Below are positions 53,101 to 61,150 of a stretch of DNA of 64,000 nt, piece after piece. Made by a program: the position numbers and the translations under genes. Source of the DNA: Geotrypetes seraphini (Eukaryota; Chordata; Amphibia; Gymnophiona; Dermophiidae); NCBI RefSeq assembly GCF_902459505.1, contig NC_047095.1, positions 115,321,380 to 115,385,379 of the forward strand. The letters are read 5' to 3'. Numbering within the stretch: position 1 is the stretch's first letter; each line of letters opens with the position of its first letter. Under the pieces are notes generated by a model. It saw only the letters and a program-made list of their open reading frames with translations. It did not search any database and was not told the DNA's origin.

Positions 53101-56100
53101 ATGTCATAATGCCTCATTCCACCAATGCCTAAGAGCCAGCCTCATCAATGATGTCACAATGGCTTGGTTATCCTCTACTTGGCTCAGATAAGAATATAAG
53201 AATTGCCATACTGGGACAGAGCGAAGGTCCATCAAGCACAGTATCCTGTTTCCAACAGTGGCCAACCCAGGTCCCAAGTACCTGGCAGAAACCCAAAGAG
53301 TAGCAACATTCAAGAGCTGAGATTGTGTGTTGTCGTAGTGCCTCATTCCACCAATGCCTAAGAGCCAGCCTCATCAGTGATGTCACAATGGCTTGGTTAT
53401 CCTCTACTTGGCTCACATAAGAACATAAGAATTGCCATACTGGGACAGAGCGAAGGTCCATCAAGCCCAGCATCCTGTTTCCAACAGTGGCCAACCCAGG
53501 TCCCAAGTACCTGGCAGAAACCCAAAGAGTAGCAACATTCAAGAGCTGAGATTGTGTGTTGTCGTAGTGCCTCATTCCACCAATGCCTAAGAGCCAGCCT
53601 CATCAGTGATGTCACAATGGCTTGGTTATCCTCTACTTGGCTCAGATAAGAACATAAGAATTGCCATACTGGGACAGAGCGAAGGTCCATCAAGCACAGT
53701 ATCCTGTTTCCAACAGTGGCCAACACAGGTCCTAAGTACCTAGCTAGATCCCAAGTAGTAAAACAGATTTTATGCTGCTTATCCTAGGAATAAGCAGTGA
53801 ATTTCCCCAAGCTATCTCAATAACGGCCTATGGACTTCTCCTTTAGGAAAGTATCCAAACCTGTTTTAAACGTAAGCTAACTGATTTCACCATATTTTCC
53901 AGCAACAAATTCCAGAGTTTAATTACATGTTATGTGAAGAAATATTTTCTCTGGTCTGTTTTAAATCTACTACTTAGTAGCTTCATCATATCCCCCTAGT
54001 CCTAGAATTTTTGGAAAGAGTAAACATGTGATTCACATGTACCCTTTCTATTCCACTCCCCTTGGTATTTTACAGACCTCAACAACATCAGAAAGTGCAG
54101 GTGGTGGGTGGGATTCCGAAAGCCACCTTTAGGAAGAAAGTTGAACTCTGGAACCTCCAAACCATAGCCAGTGTGGTTCAATAGTGAAGTGGAAGAGGCA
54201 GTGATAGCCAAAAGAGTAGTTGAGAAAATGGAAGGCAGACCCTAACGAGGAAAACAGGGATGAGTAATCTAAGGAAATACTTTTTTCACACAATAGGTGG
54301 TAGATGCGTGGAACAGTCTCCCAGAAGAGGTGGTGAAGCCAGAGACTGTGTCTGAATTCAAGAAGGTATGGGATAGGCACGTGGGATCTCTTACTTAGAG
54401 AGAAGAGATAATGGTTACTGTGGATGGGCAGACCAGATGGGCCATTTGTCCTTTATCTGCCATCATGTTACAAAGTTTCTATACCCATAAAGTTCTATGA
54501 CATCACAATGCAGGTGTAAAGAGCCTTAGCCAATAGGAAAGGAAGAGATAGTGAATGCTGCAGATTGGCAGACTGGACGGGCCATTTGGCCTTTTTCTGC
54601 CATGTTTCTATGAATAATGCTGAGGTGGCATTAACTGGACAGAGCTGTTCAATGCCTCACGGCCATCACTGGCTAAGGCATATTTATATAGATAACGGCA
54701 GCTATCTGAATAAATACCTTTGGATTGTTGACACAGCGGCTCTCAATATCATGCAGTCACGGTGCATCGATATTTACTTGGTACTGTATTGACAATGACT
54801 GATTCCCTATGATAATAAGTGCGAGTCTGTACTACAGTCATTTCCCAAATTCCCACCCGCCTTCGGCATCCTGCTCCTCAGCTCTTCCTCACAACGAAGG
54901 CTCTGAAGATTTTCTATCCTCGGCCTCACGGGGTCCAGCAGCCTCTGGAGCTTTTCCTGGGCAATACAGAGGGAAGTAACAAAGGGGCTCAGTGTATGAA
55001 ATGGCAAAGGCCTTAATAAAGCACTCGGGCCCTGATTCTATAAAAAACGCCTACAGTTAAGCACCTAGATTGGCACACTTAGCCGATTTAGGCGCTTAAC
55101 TTACCCCCCCCTTCCCCCTTTTATGAAGCCGCATTAGGGTTTTATATCGCAGGCAAAATCTCTCATATCTGTACCCTTCTCCTCTATTTACCAACCAGTG
55201 GCGTAGCAAGGGTGAGAGGCGCCGCCACCACCCCATCTGCTCCTTCAACGCCCCCTCCTTCCCTGTCCCCTCCAACCCCAACCTGCTGCTCACATCAGCG
55301 TCGGCTCTTCCTGTAATGTCACTTCCTAGGTGCGGGTCCAGGAAGTGTTGTCAGAGTGCGAGCCGACGCTAACGCGAGATTGGGGTTGCTGCTCACGCCG
55401 TGAACGTTAAACAGGCACGAAGAAAGGGAAGGGGCGCACGCGTGTGGAGGTGGGGTGGACAAGGAGCAGTTGGGCGGAGAAGAGGACGGGCGCCGACGCT
55501 CCCACCAAGTGCCCCCCACCCCACTGGTGGTTCAGGGCCCCATGTGGAGGGCTATCGCACATGCATGGACATTGATGTCACGCATGTACGTGATGCAGAC
55601 AAAGAACTGACCCTTGTTGCTCCACAAGAAAGGAATCTGACAAAAACCAAAAGCTCTGTGGAGGAAGTGATGGTCAAGATGTAGGCTTTATTAAAAATGC
55701 AAATTAAAAATCCACATAAAAGTATCTCGGATCCGATAGCTTCCAGAGGTTTGGTTCCAAGATACTTTTATGTGGATTTTTTAATTTGCATTTTTAATAA
55801 AGCCTACATCTTGAGCATCATTTCCTCCACAGAGCTTTTGGTTTTACGCATGTACATGACATCATCGCATCGACGTCCGCGCGCTCCCAGATGCCCTCTG
55901 GGCAATGGCCGCCACACTTAGTGTGCTGCGGCTTTGCAAAGTTTGCGAGACACCGACAGGTTTACATTGAATAATAATCAGGTTTCTCAGGTTGGTCCTG
56001 GAGTATCCCCTTGCCAGCCAGGTTTTCAGGATATCCACCATAAATAGGCATGAAAGAAATTTGCATATGCAAATTAAGGCAGCATATGCAAATTAAGTTT

Positions 56101-57006
56101 ATGCATATTCATGGTGGATATCCTGAAAATCTGACTTGAGAAACACTGATATAGGGCATCAGCCACCTAGTCAATCCCCTCTATGGGGATCAAAGAATGA
56201 GTTCGGTGTCCCCGGGACACACTGATCAGTGGCATAGCTGGTGGGGGTGCCAGCTCCCCTCCTCCTCTCCGGCCCCACCTCCACCCACTCCTCTCCTTGC
56301 CACGTGTGCGCCCTCCCCCCTTTCCTCCATACCTCTAGTTGTTCATTTCCTGATGACATCACTTCTGGGTGCCGCGCATAGGAAGTGACATCAGCGGTAG
56401 AGACGGCGGGGTCGTGAGGAGCATGTTAAAGTTCTTGTTGCTCCCTAGAGGTACGGGAGAAGGTGATACGCGTGCAGTAGGGGGAATCGGCGGAAGCAGC
56501 AGGGGAGGGGTCAAGACAAGGGCATGGGAGCGGTGCATCGTCCTGGGCGCCTCTCACCCTCGCTATGCCACTGACTGATAATAAAGATACCAACGCACCT
56601 TGTATTCCTGCGCAGCCTTCTCTACGGGGATCAGGCTGTGAGATCTGTGATCCTGAGATCGGTCACACACTGCGCAGAGAACGCTTTCATCATTTTGGCA
56701 GAAGAGTTTCAAGTTCTGCTGTCTTTTGGCGCACCCGCTCCCCTTGGATGGTTGCGCTTGCTGTGCGTGGAGGTGCTGGACTGCTTCTGCCAGCTGCCAG
56801 TTCCTCTCCAGAGTCCTCCGGGCAAAGTGTTGCCTGCACACCGGGCAGGAGAAACTGCCGCATGGAATCTGCCAGCATCGGGAGATGCAGGAGCAGCAAA
56901 AGCTGTGGCCACAGGCAAGAGTCACCGGGTCGCTGTAGTATTCCAGGCAGACAGGACAGGTCAGGTCGGTGCAGAGGCTCTGCACGGCAGGGCTCCTCCC
57001 AGGCAT
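37639..57006 (-). CDS. TRIM-family E3 ubiquitin ligase gene (RING, B-box 2, coiled coil, PRY/SPRY), six coding exons, probably impaired
   Basis: Exons in transcription order: 57006-56599 (408 nt), 54956-54861 (96), 45990-45771 (220), 41083-41061 (23), 38781-38642 (140), 38150-37639 (512). The 96/231/23-nt pattern is the standard class IV TRIM layout, and phases agree between all neighbours except across exon 3. That exon is 220 nt where the family has 231; it goes out of frame after LQKLVQDVS and meets TAA at once, while the next frame continues KPAAKFLK up to a good donor. Exon 2 would need a GC donor (AAG|GCGGGT). In the B-box, R95 replaces a zinc-binding His. RING and PRY/SPRY look intact. 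It may be a pseudogenising TRIM or carry a sequencing error. It resembles the TRIM7/TRIM27/TRIM39 group and lies tail-to-tail with RACK1, as TRIM genes do in other tetrapods. Confidence 0.85.
38300..38628. mobile_element. hAT MITE of the CAGTGGCGTAGC family (copy 1)
   Basis: Ends CAGTGGGTGTAGTAAGG and CCTTGCTACACCACTG, a partly palindromic interior with ACGTCACTTCC. The flanks CATGTGCT/CCTGTGAT match at 6 of 8 bases. Lies in TRIM intron 5. Confidence 0.75.
38642..38781 (-). CDS. TRIM exon 5: linker
   Basis: Acceptor TTCTAAG, then G|CETAKLPLPNVTLIPDRSNT through SRILLKEISQHFK, donor GTAAAAT. Starts at phase 2 (after the microexon) and ends at phase 1, matching exon 6. It is the short linker between coiled coil and PRY. 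Confidence 0.87.
38785..39327. other. TRIM intron 4 sequence, no feature named
   Basis: No exon or identifiable repeat seen. Confidence 0.45.
39328..39500. mobile_element. hAT MITE, palindromic, 173 bp
   Basis: The ends CAGGGATCTCAAAGTCCC and GGGACTTTGAGACCCCTG lie inside a perfect 8-bp duplication GTTTAGGG (39320-39327 and 39501-39508). The arms are complementary almost throughout (CATGCATATTCATTGGGG). Young. Confidence 0.92.
39828..40111. mobile_element. MITE with AGGGTTACCAGAT ends (copy 1)
   Basis: Ends AGGGTTACCAGATGTCC and AATCTGGTAACCCT. The middle has CCGGGTTTTGAAAAGC and ATCTGGAGGGCATCTG. Related copies are at 42317 and 42677. Confidence 0.75.
40240..40790 (-). mobile_element. Old CR1 LINE (-) interrupted by a CR1 tail (+) and a MITE
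   Basis: The minus-strand CR1 runs 40240-40402, resumes 40575-40616 and again after 40742. The plus-strand CR1 3' end at 40403-40573 (CAAGTTCCTGCTAAACTGGG; GCGGACTGCGGGGCAGGATG; tail TTCTTATGT) and the palindromic MITE at 40617-40741 (GGCCTCTTTTACGAAGCC and complement) are later insertions. Confidence 0.7.
41061..41083 (-). CDS. TRIM exon 4: 23-nt microexon
   Basis: Between acceptor TTCTAG and donor GTAGG on the minus strand. It reads AAT GTA AAG AGC ACC ATC ATG AG, and the next exon starts G TGT GAA, giving NVKSTIMR|CE. This is the usual position, length (23 nt) and sequence type (DVRSTLSRCE) of the TRIM microexon. Too short for ORF finders. A 440-bp palindrome begins about 105 bp upstream of it in the transcript sense. 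Confidence 0.85.
41190..41630. mobile_element. Large foldback element, about 440 bp
   Basis: The outer arms share GACAAAGGCGCGCGC, GAGCGCA and GGAGGCATGCGCCG inverted. The inner arms share TTACTTAATAGAGATCGC and CATTTTACTGTAAA around a centre near 41412. CpG-rich. It lies in TRIM intron 3 near the microexon. Confidence 0.82.
42317..42579. mobile_element. MITE with AGGGTTACCAGAT-type ends (copy 2)
   Basis: Starts AGGGAAAATCTGG and ends ATCTGATAACCCT, inside duplicated GCATGTGCT flanks. The interior ATTTGATTGAAGC and CCAGGTTTTGAAAAGCC matches the copy at 39828 in part. Confidence 0.7.
42677..42927. mobile_element. MITE with AGGGTTACCAGAT-type ends (copy 3)
   Basis: Begins CCAGGGCTACCAGATTTTCC and ends near GTCCGGGCAGCCAGACAG, with the shared middle TCTGGAAGGCCTCCGGGCAT. 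The most diverged of three copies. Confidence 0.6.
42940..43567 (-). mobile_element. L1-type LINE, 3' part
   Basis: The minus strand encodes NWDRLNYNFWWNSVCHIYKM and FKKIWG (43340-43500), followed by an AT-rich 3' tail down to the poly-T at 42940. Its upstream part resumes at 44256 after a CR1. Confidence 0.7.
43568..44255 (+). mobile_element. CR1 LINE 3' end inserted in the L1
   Basis: A 176-codon frame from 43613: MLGIIKKGITTRTKEVILPL, LERVQRRATRLIKGMENLSY, FFTQRVVDTWNALPEGVIG, GIEGYK. Then 3' UTR and a (TTCTTATG) tail. It is open throughout, so young. It splits the L1 on the minus strand. Confidence 0.88.
44256..44740 (-). mobile_element. L1-type LINE, ORF2 C-terminal part
   Basis: The minus-strand frame 44508-44254 encodes MRQTWFFILHRALWTPTRLH, RCWHC and DHLLFYCPFILTFWKSIW, the cysteine-containing C-terminal end typical of L1 ORF2. 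It is interrupted by frameshifts further upstream (44517-44729). Confidence 0.72.
44741..45036 (+). mobile_element. Inverted L1 fragment
   Basis: The plus strand carries the same segments as the minus strand of 44400-44740 (TCTCAATGGCCACGACTTTG; CTAATAGATGCTGGCATTGT), diverged. The adjoining opposite copies make an imperfect inverted repeat around 44740. Confidence 0.65.
45037..45550 (+). mobile_element. CR1 LINE 3' end
   Basis: The frame 45040-45438 encodes LEKVQKRATRLIKGMENLSY, RRLRGDMIETYKIMKG, FFTQRVVDTWNALPEGVIG and GIEGYR. The 3' UTR ends in TTATGTTCTTATGTTCC. Open frame. Confidence 0.87.
45771..45990 (-). CDS. TRIM exon 3: central coiled coil, out of frame
   Basis: Acceptor CCAACACAG, then NKVESEKKKVTVGFAQLRQL and EQEKILLTRLDAVDTKLSK. 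The donor after TTTCTGAAG is GTAAGAG. The length of 220 is not a multiple of three although both flanking exons need phase 0. The in-frame reading stops after 65 codons; the last nine codons are readable only in another frame. This fits an 11-nt deletion against the 231-nt norm. Confidence 0.82.
46148..51741 (-). mobile_element. DIRS-type tyrosine-recombinase retroelement (fossil copy)
   Basis: Read on the minus strand. Inverted terminal repeats at 51585-51741 and 46148-46330 share CATGGGTGACGTCACC and GGTCCGTACCGGGG in inverted form. An internal complementary region at about 46384-46460 combines sequences complementary to both outer ends, the DIRS hallmark. The parts are a gag-like region (51444-49429, with a Cys-rich finger), then reverse transcriptase with RNase H (about 49340-47820), then tyrosine recombinase (47949-46498). 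The copy is broken, with perhaps two or three interruptions, all in the RT part; the rest reads open, so it is fairly young. It lies in TRIM intron 2 on the same strand as the gene, ending about 160 bp before exon 3. Confidence 0.9.
51742..52299. other. TRIM intron sequence with a dispersed 3'-tail-like repeat
   Basis: 52010-52230 contains ATTTATATACCGCAAGGCCG and nearby text typical of dispersed LINE/SINE tails on the minus strand. Nothing coding. Confidence 0.45.
52300..52657. mobile_element. hAT MITE of the CAGTGGCGTAGC family (copy 2)
   Basis: Ends CAGTAGTGTAGTAAGG and CCTTGCTACGCCACTG. The flanks AACAGAGT and AACAGGGT form an 8-bp duplication with one change. The arms meet at GGAAGTGACATCAGCGGGAG. 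Confidence 0.87.
52964..53760 (-). repeat. CR1-derived tandem repeat, 229-bp period
   Basis: The start AGAACATAAGAATTGCCATA (or close variants) recurs at 52964, 53191, 53420 and 53649: spacings 227, 229, 229. Each full unit holds the CR1 3' UTR phrase (CCATCAAGC.CAGTATCCTG), a stretch AACCCAAAGAGTAGCAACAT and a unique piece with GATGTCACAATGGCTTGG. The middle two units are almost identical. Confidence 0.92.
53761..54060 (-). mobile_element. Old CR1 LINE coding remnant
   Basis: Minus-strand text matches the C-terminal CR1 region in degraded form (AAACCTGTTTTAAACGTAAG; ACAAATTCCAGAGTTTAATT; GAAATATTTTCTCTGGTCTG). It is the source whose 3' end became the tandem array. Confidence 0.65.
54255..54480 (+). 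mobile_element. Old CR1 LINE 3' end
   Basis: GGAAATACTTTTTTCACACA, GGTAGATGCGTGGAACAGTC and GACCAGATGGGCCATTTGTC, ending at CTGCCATCATGTTAC. A second short tail of this kind is at 54560-54615. Confidence 0.7.
54861..54956 (-). CDS. TRIM exon 2: start of coiled coil, 96 nt
   Basis: Acceptor TTGCCCAG, then EKLQRLLDPVRPRIENLQSL, 32 codons, ending RSRMPK. The length of 96 nt is the family norm, but the following bases are GCGGGT, so splicing here would use a GC donor with a good AAG before it. The only GT nearby (4 nt further) would break the phase. Confidence 0.82.
55196..55526. mobile_element. hAT MITE of the CAGTGGCGTAGC family (copy 3)
   Basis: Starts CAGTGGCGTAGCAAGGGTG and ends CCCCACTG. 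The arms contain the pair TCACTTCCTAGGTGCGGGTC / AGGAAGTG. No target duplication is evident, so one end may be lost. Confidence 0.7.
55643..55846. repeat. Palindrome with about 88-bp arms
   Basis: Left and right arms share AAAACCAAAAGCTCTGTGG, GATGTAGGCTTTATTAAAAA and CCACATAAAAGTATC in inverted form around 55740. Nearly identical arms. Non-coding. Confidence 0.8.
55980..56155. mobile_element. Palindromic MITE
   Basis: Ends CAGGTTTCTCAGGTTGG / TTGAGAAACACTG. The arms share TCAGGATATCCACCAT and ATTTGCATATGCAAATTAA. Resembles the 39328 element in design. Confidence 0.72.
56227..56573. mobile_element. hAT MITE of the CAGTGGCGTAGC family (copy 4)
   Basis: Ends CAGTGGCATAGCTGG and CGCTATGCCACTG, with ACTGAT on both sides (56221-56226, 56574-56579). 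It lies 25 bp beyond the donor of TRIM exon 1. Confidence 0.82.
56599..57006 (-). CDS. TRIM exon 1: RING and B-box 2
   Basis: Starts MPGRSPAVQSLC and ends AAQEYK at the donor GTGCGT. The RING is C3HC4: C17, C20, C32, H34, C37, C40, C54, C57 (CPVCLEYYSDPVTLACGH). The B-box 2 runs 92-123 with C92, C103, D106, C111, C114, H120, H123. The usual second ligand, the His of CxxH, is R95 (CAKRQQ; codon AGA), so one zinc site may be weakened. Ubiquitin E2 recruitment by the RING should be unaffected. Confidence 0.92.
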
Positions 57007-57059
57007 GGCTCTCGCTAGTGACTGAAAGGAGTGATGTTGTTGCCGACACCCTTAAATGA

Positions 57060-57544
57060 AGAATCACATCTCTGAAATGTGGGTGTCTCTCTCACTCTAC
57101 CTTCCACACGCCTCTATCGAAATCACTTATTCTGTTTTCATTCTTCCTACCAATTTCTTCTTTTCCTCTCCCTTTTGTCCATTTTCCTTGGTCCTAAATC
57201 TCTTTTTCTGTTCTTTAACTGCTTCCTTTCTTTTGCCTCTGTCCTCATTTGTCTCTCACCATATCTTCTAATTTCCATCTCTCATTTCTTCCCATGTCAT
57301 CTCTTTGACCTTCCCTCATCCTCTTCCTTTCCATGTCTTTTTTCCCCCATCACTATTCTCTCTATCCTCCTTTCTCTGTCTTCCTTCTTAATTTCTTTCT
57401 GCCTCTCCCTTTTCTTTCATTTTTTTTTTAATCTTTTCTTCCTCACTTCATCTCTTTCTCTTCTGTAATAGCTCCCTTTCCTCTTCTCTCTGTCTTTATT
57501 CTTCCTTCACAATTTATTCTCTTCCTCTCTGTTTTCTTTTATCC
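57060..57544. other. CT-rich tract upstream of TRIM exon 1
   Basis: Pyrimidine-rich top strand with no repeat period that I can fix. The TRIM promoter would be expected here, but I see no CpG island, TATA box or clear factor site. Confidence 0.45.
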
Positions 57545-57984
57545 CAGTGTGCAGCTGTGGCAAAAAAAAAAAAAAAAGCAAACAGGATGCTAGTAATTAT
57601 TAGGTAAGGGATCAGTGGTGCAACACACACCTCCCCTACTCTCTTCTCTGCCCCCACCTGCACCTTCCTCGCTTCCTCCTGCCATACGCATGTGCCCTCT
57701 TCCCTTCCTCTACCTCTTTAACATTCCCGGCCCGAGCATCACCGCCAACCTGCTGCTCGCGCCAGCGTTGGCTCTTCCTCCAATGTCATTTCCTAGGCAT
57801 GGGTATAGGAAGTGACATCAGAGGAAGAGCTGATGCTGGCACGAGCAGCAGGTTGGGGTTGCTTCTTGTGCCACAAACTTCAAAGAGGTACAAGAGAAGG
57901 GGGGCAGGGAAGGAGCAAGGGCAGAGAGGAGGTTGGGTGCCAGTGACCCCACCAAGACAGTGCCCGGGGCAGACCTTCCCCTCA

Positions 57985-58015
<31 letters not shown>

Positions 58016-58460
58016 TACTATGCCACTGTAAGGGATGGTAAATAAGACCAAGAATATTATAATGCTTCTGCTTTGTTCCATGGTGCAATCTTACTTTGAG
58101 TATTGCACACAGCTGTGGTCACCGTATCTTAAAAATGAAATAGCAGAATTAGGATATGGAAATACCGTTAAAGCAAATAGGAGGAAATATTTTTCAATCA
58201 AAGAATAGTTAAGCTCTGTAACTCATTGCCAGAGGAAGTGGTTACAGTGGTTGGGTTTAAGAAAGATTTGTACAAGTTCCTGGAGAAAAGGTTCATAGTC
58301 TGCTATTGAGACAGACATGGGGGGAAGTCGCTGCTTGCCCAGGGAACGGTAGCATACGATGTTGCTGCTATTTGGGTTTCTGCTGGGTACTTGTGACCTG
58401 GATTGGCCACTGTTGAAAAAACAAACAAACCAGGAAACTGGGCTAGATGGACCTTTAAAA
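57545..58460 (+). mobile_element. Old CR1 LINE interrupted by a hAT MITE
   Basis: The first part (57545-57612) encodes KKANRMLVII in degraded form. After the MITE it resumes at 58029 (ATTATAATGCTTCTGCTTTG; TTTGAGTATTGCACACAGCT) and runs to the 3' UTR GGGCTAGATGGACC. Confidence 0.72.
57613..58028. mobile_element. hAT MITE of the CAGTGGCGTAGC family (copy 5)
   Basis: Ends CAGTGGTGCAAC and TATGCCACTG within the perfect 8-bp duplication TAAGGGAT (57605-57612 and 58029-58036). It splits the older CR1, which proves mobility after that insertion. Confidence 0.92.
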
Positions 58461-58533
58461 ATATAAGAATTGCTATTGGGTCAAACCAGTGGTCCATCGT
58501 GCCCAGCAGTCCGCTCACGCGGTGGCCCTTAGG
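58461..58533 (-). mobile_element. CR1 LINE 3' end, split by a hAT element
   Basis: The minus-strand 3' UTR (TGGTCCATCGTGCCCAGCAG) ends at CCCTTAGG. The same LINE continues at 61584 after the 3.05-kb hAT. Confidence 0.82.
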
Positions 58534-58673
58534 CAGGGCAGGATTAATTCATCGAGGGCCCCTACGCACACAAGTACAATGGGCCCCCTGGCCATGCCCC
58601 GCCCACACCCCCATGCCCCGCCTACCCCCACCCACATTTATTTATGTTTTGTTTTTATGCTTTTTATTAAATG

Positions 58674-58712
<39 letters not shown>

Positions 58713-58891
58713 ACAGCACCTAGAAATCGCGATAGGCAATCAAAATTTTAATAAACTGTAAACTATTTCTTCATTTCCATTTGTATTTCTTTTTTTTATT
58801 TTATTTTAAAATTCAAAACAATAGACAAATATAGTGCAAAATATAGACAGCAGATATAAATTGCCAAAACTGACACATTTTGATCACCAAG

Positions 58892-59080
58892 GGCTCCATT
58901 TATGAAGTTGCAGTAGCGGTTTAACGCATGTAATACCGCGCGCTAAACCGCCGGCCGCACTAGCCGCTACCGCCTCCTCTTGAGCAGGCAGTAGTTTTTA
59001 GGCCAGCGCGGGGGTTAGCGTGTGATGAAAAGTTGTGCGCGTTAAAACCCGCTAGAGTGGCTTCATAAAAGGAGCCCTAA
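58892..59080. mobile_element. Palindromic MITE inside the hAT
   Basis: Ends AGGGCTCCATTTATGAAG and CTTCATAAAAGGAGCCCT; the arms share GTAGCGGTTTAACGC-type text. The related hAT at 22764 lacks it at this point, where CACTATATTGAAAAT is continuous. Confidence 0.85.
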
Positions 59081-59255
59081 ATTGAAAATAAAATCATTTT
59101 TCCTACCTTTGTTGTCTTGTGATTTCATGAGTCTCTGGTTCCACTTCCTTCTGACTATGCATCCAATTCTTTCTTTCTGCCTCCTGCATGCTTCCACTCT
59201 TCCAGGCCTCATTCCATTCCCCAACCAACATCTCTCTCTGTCCTTCCAGGAGTCC

Positions 59256-60238
59256 AACTATTTAATATATTCATAAATGATCTAGAAACAGGGACGAAGT
59301 GTGAGATAATAAAATTTGTGGACGACACCAAACTATTTAGTGGAGCTCGGACTAAAGAGGACTGCGAAGAATTGCAAAGGGACTTGAACAAACTAGGGGA
59401 ATGGGCGACGAGATGGCAGATGAAGTTCAACGTTGAGAAATGTAAAGTATTGCATGTGGGAAACAGAAACCCGAGGTACAACTATATGATGGGAGGGATG
59501 TTATTAAATGAGAGTACCCAAGAAAGGGACTTGGGGTAATGGTGGACATGACAATGAAGCCGACGGCACAGTGCGCAGCGGCCGCTAAGAAGGCAAACAG
59601 AATGCTAGGCATAATCAAGAAGGGTATTACAACCAGAACGAAAGAAGTTATCCTGCCATTGGATCGGGCGATGGTGCGTCCGTATCTGGAGTACTGCGTC
59701 TAATATTGGTCGCCATACCTTAAGAAGGACATCGCGTTACTCGAGAGGGTTCAGAGGAGAGCGACGCATCTGATAAAGGGGATGGAAAACCTTTCATATG
59801 CTGACAGATTGGAAAAACTGGGACTCTTTTCCCTGGAGAAGAGGAGACTTAGAGGGGATATGATAGAGACTTACAAGATCATGAAGGGCATAGAGAGAGT
59901 AGAGAGGGACAGATTCTTCAAACTTTTGAATAATAAAAGAACAAGAGGGCATTCAGAAAAGTTGAAAGGGAACAGATTCAAAACGAATGCTAGGAAGTTC
60001 TTCACTCAACTTGTGGTGGACACCTGGAATGCGCTTCCAGAGAGCGTAATAGGGCAGAGTACGGTACTGGGGTTCAAGAAAAGATTGGACAATTTCCTGC
60101 TGGAAAAGGGGATAGAGGGGTATAGATAGAGGATTACTGCACAGGTCCTGGACCTGTTGGGCCGTCGCGTGAGTGGACTGCTGGGCATGATGGACCTCAG
60201 GTCTGACCCAGCAGAGGCATTGCTTATGTTCTTATGTT
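59256..60238 (+). mobile_element. CR1 LINE 3' half
   Basis: Begins in the reverse transcriptase at the LFNIFIND equivalent, with the catalytic motif read as FVDDTKLFSGA, then KFNVEKCKVLHVGNRNPRYN, KKANRMLGIIKKGIT, RRLRGDMIETYKIMKG and GIEGYR. Two or three frame breaks (about 59540, 59700 and 60003). The tail is TTCTTATG. Its reverse transcriptase would carry V at the first F-A-D-D position after F. Confidence 0.85.
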
Positions 60239-60599
60239 TTCTTCCTCTCTCATCTCCCAGATCATTTTTCACTACTGCCCACCAGCCCCATGCCTATTCT
60301 CCTTCTATCACCCCTCTCCAACACCATGCCACATCTCTTCCTCCATCACTATGCCCAACATTCCTCCCCCTTGCATCCCCTTCAATCTATTCCTCTGTTC
60401 CCTCTCCACCATCATATCCAACATTTCTCCTTCTCATCCTTCTATTCCCCATGCATCTCTACCTCATTTCTCTCTATGCCCAACTTTCCTCTTCCTTTTC
60501 CCTATGTGCACCATCTCTTTCCCTCTCACTCACACACTCAGGCCCAATAATTATCCCTTTCTATTCTCTCCGTTTCTCCTTCCTATGTCCTAAGTTAGT

Positions 60600-61150
60600 G
60601 CCCTCTTCCTTCCTCCCTCCCTCCCTCCTTCCTTCCTCCCTATGTCCCCAGTCCGTGCCATCTCCCCCTCACTGCCTTCCAGCCGTTGTCCTCCCTCCAT
60701 GACTGCCTGCCGAAGCTTGCCTTCCTCCCTACCGAGCCGAAGCCTGCCTACCCATCGCTGATTCCTCTTCCCGGTCCTGATTCCCGGTTCTCCGTCGCTC
60801 GCTGCATCTCCAAGAAGGTAAGGCAAGGGCTAGCGTGCAGCGATTGCATGCTACTGGTCCACAAGCCTTCCCCCGACATCAGAACTGATGTCTCGGGGAG
60901 GCTTATGGGCTGGTGGCATGCAATCGCTGCACGCTGGCCCTTGCTTTACCTTCTTGGAGATGCAGCGAGCGGCGGAGGACCGGGGGAAAAGGAGGAGGAA
61001 TCAGCGGCGGGTAGGCAGACTTCGGCTCGGTAGGGAGGGAGGGAGGAAGGCAGGCTTCGGCAGGCAGTCATGGAGGGAGGACAATGGCTGGAAGGCAGTG
61101 AGGGGGAGATGGCATGGACTGGGGACATAGGGAGGAAGGAAGGGGCCCTT
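60600..61150. repeat. Hairpin with about 270-bp imperfect arms
   Basis: The arms share GCTGCATCTCCAAGAAGGTA, GCAGCGATTGCATGC and CATGACTGCCTGCCGAAGC in inverted form around 60885. Frames on both strands are artefacts of the symmetry. Confidence 0.82.

Noticed and set aside
52964-53760. Regular repeats that could suggest a CRISPR-like array
   Set aside because: The repeats are 229 bp without unique spacers and derive from a CR1 LINE, in a vertebrate genome.
56565-57059. Plus-strand frames of 126 and 164 codons
   Set aside because: Antisense to the RING/B-box exon, whose C3HC4 pattern settles the coding strand.
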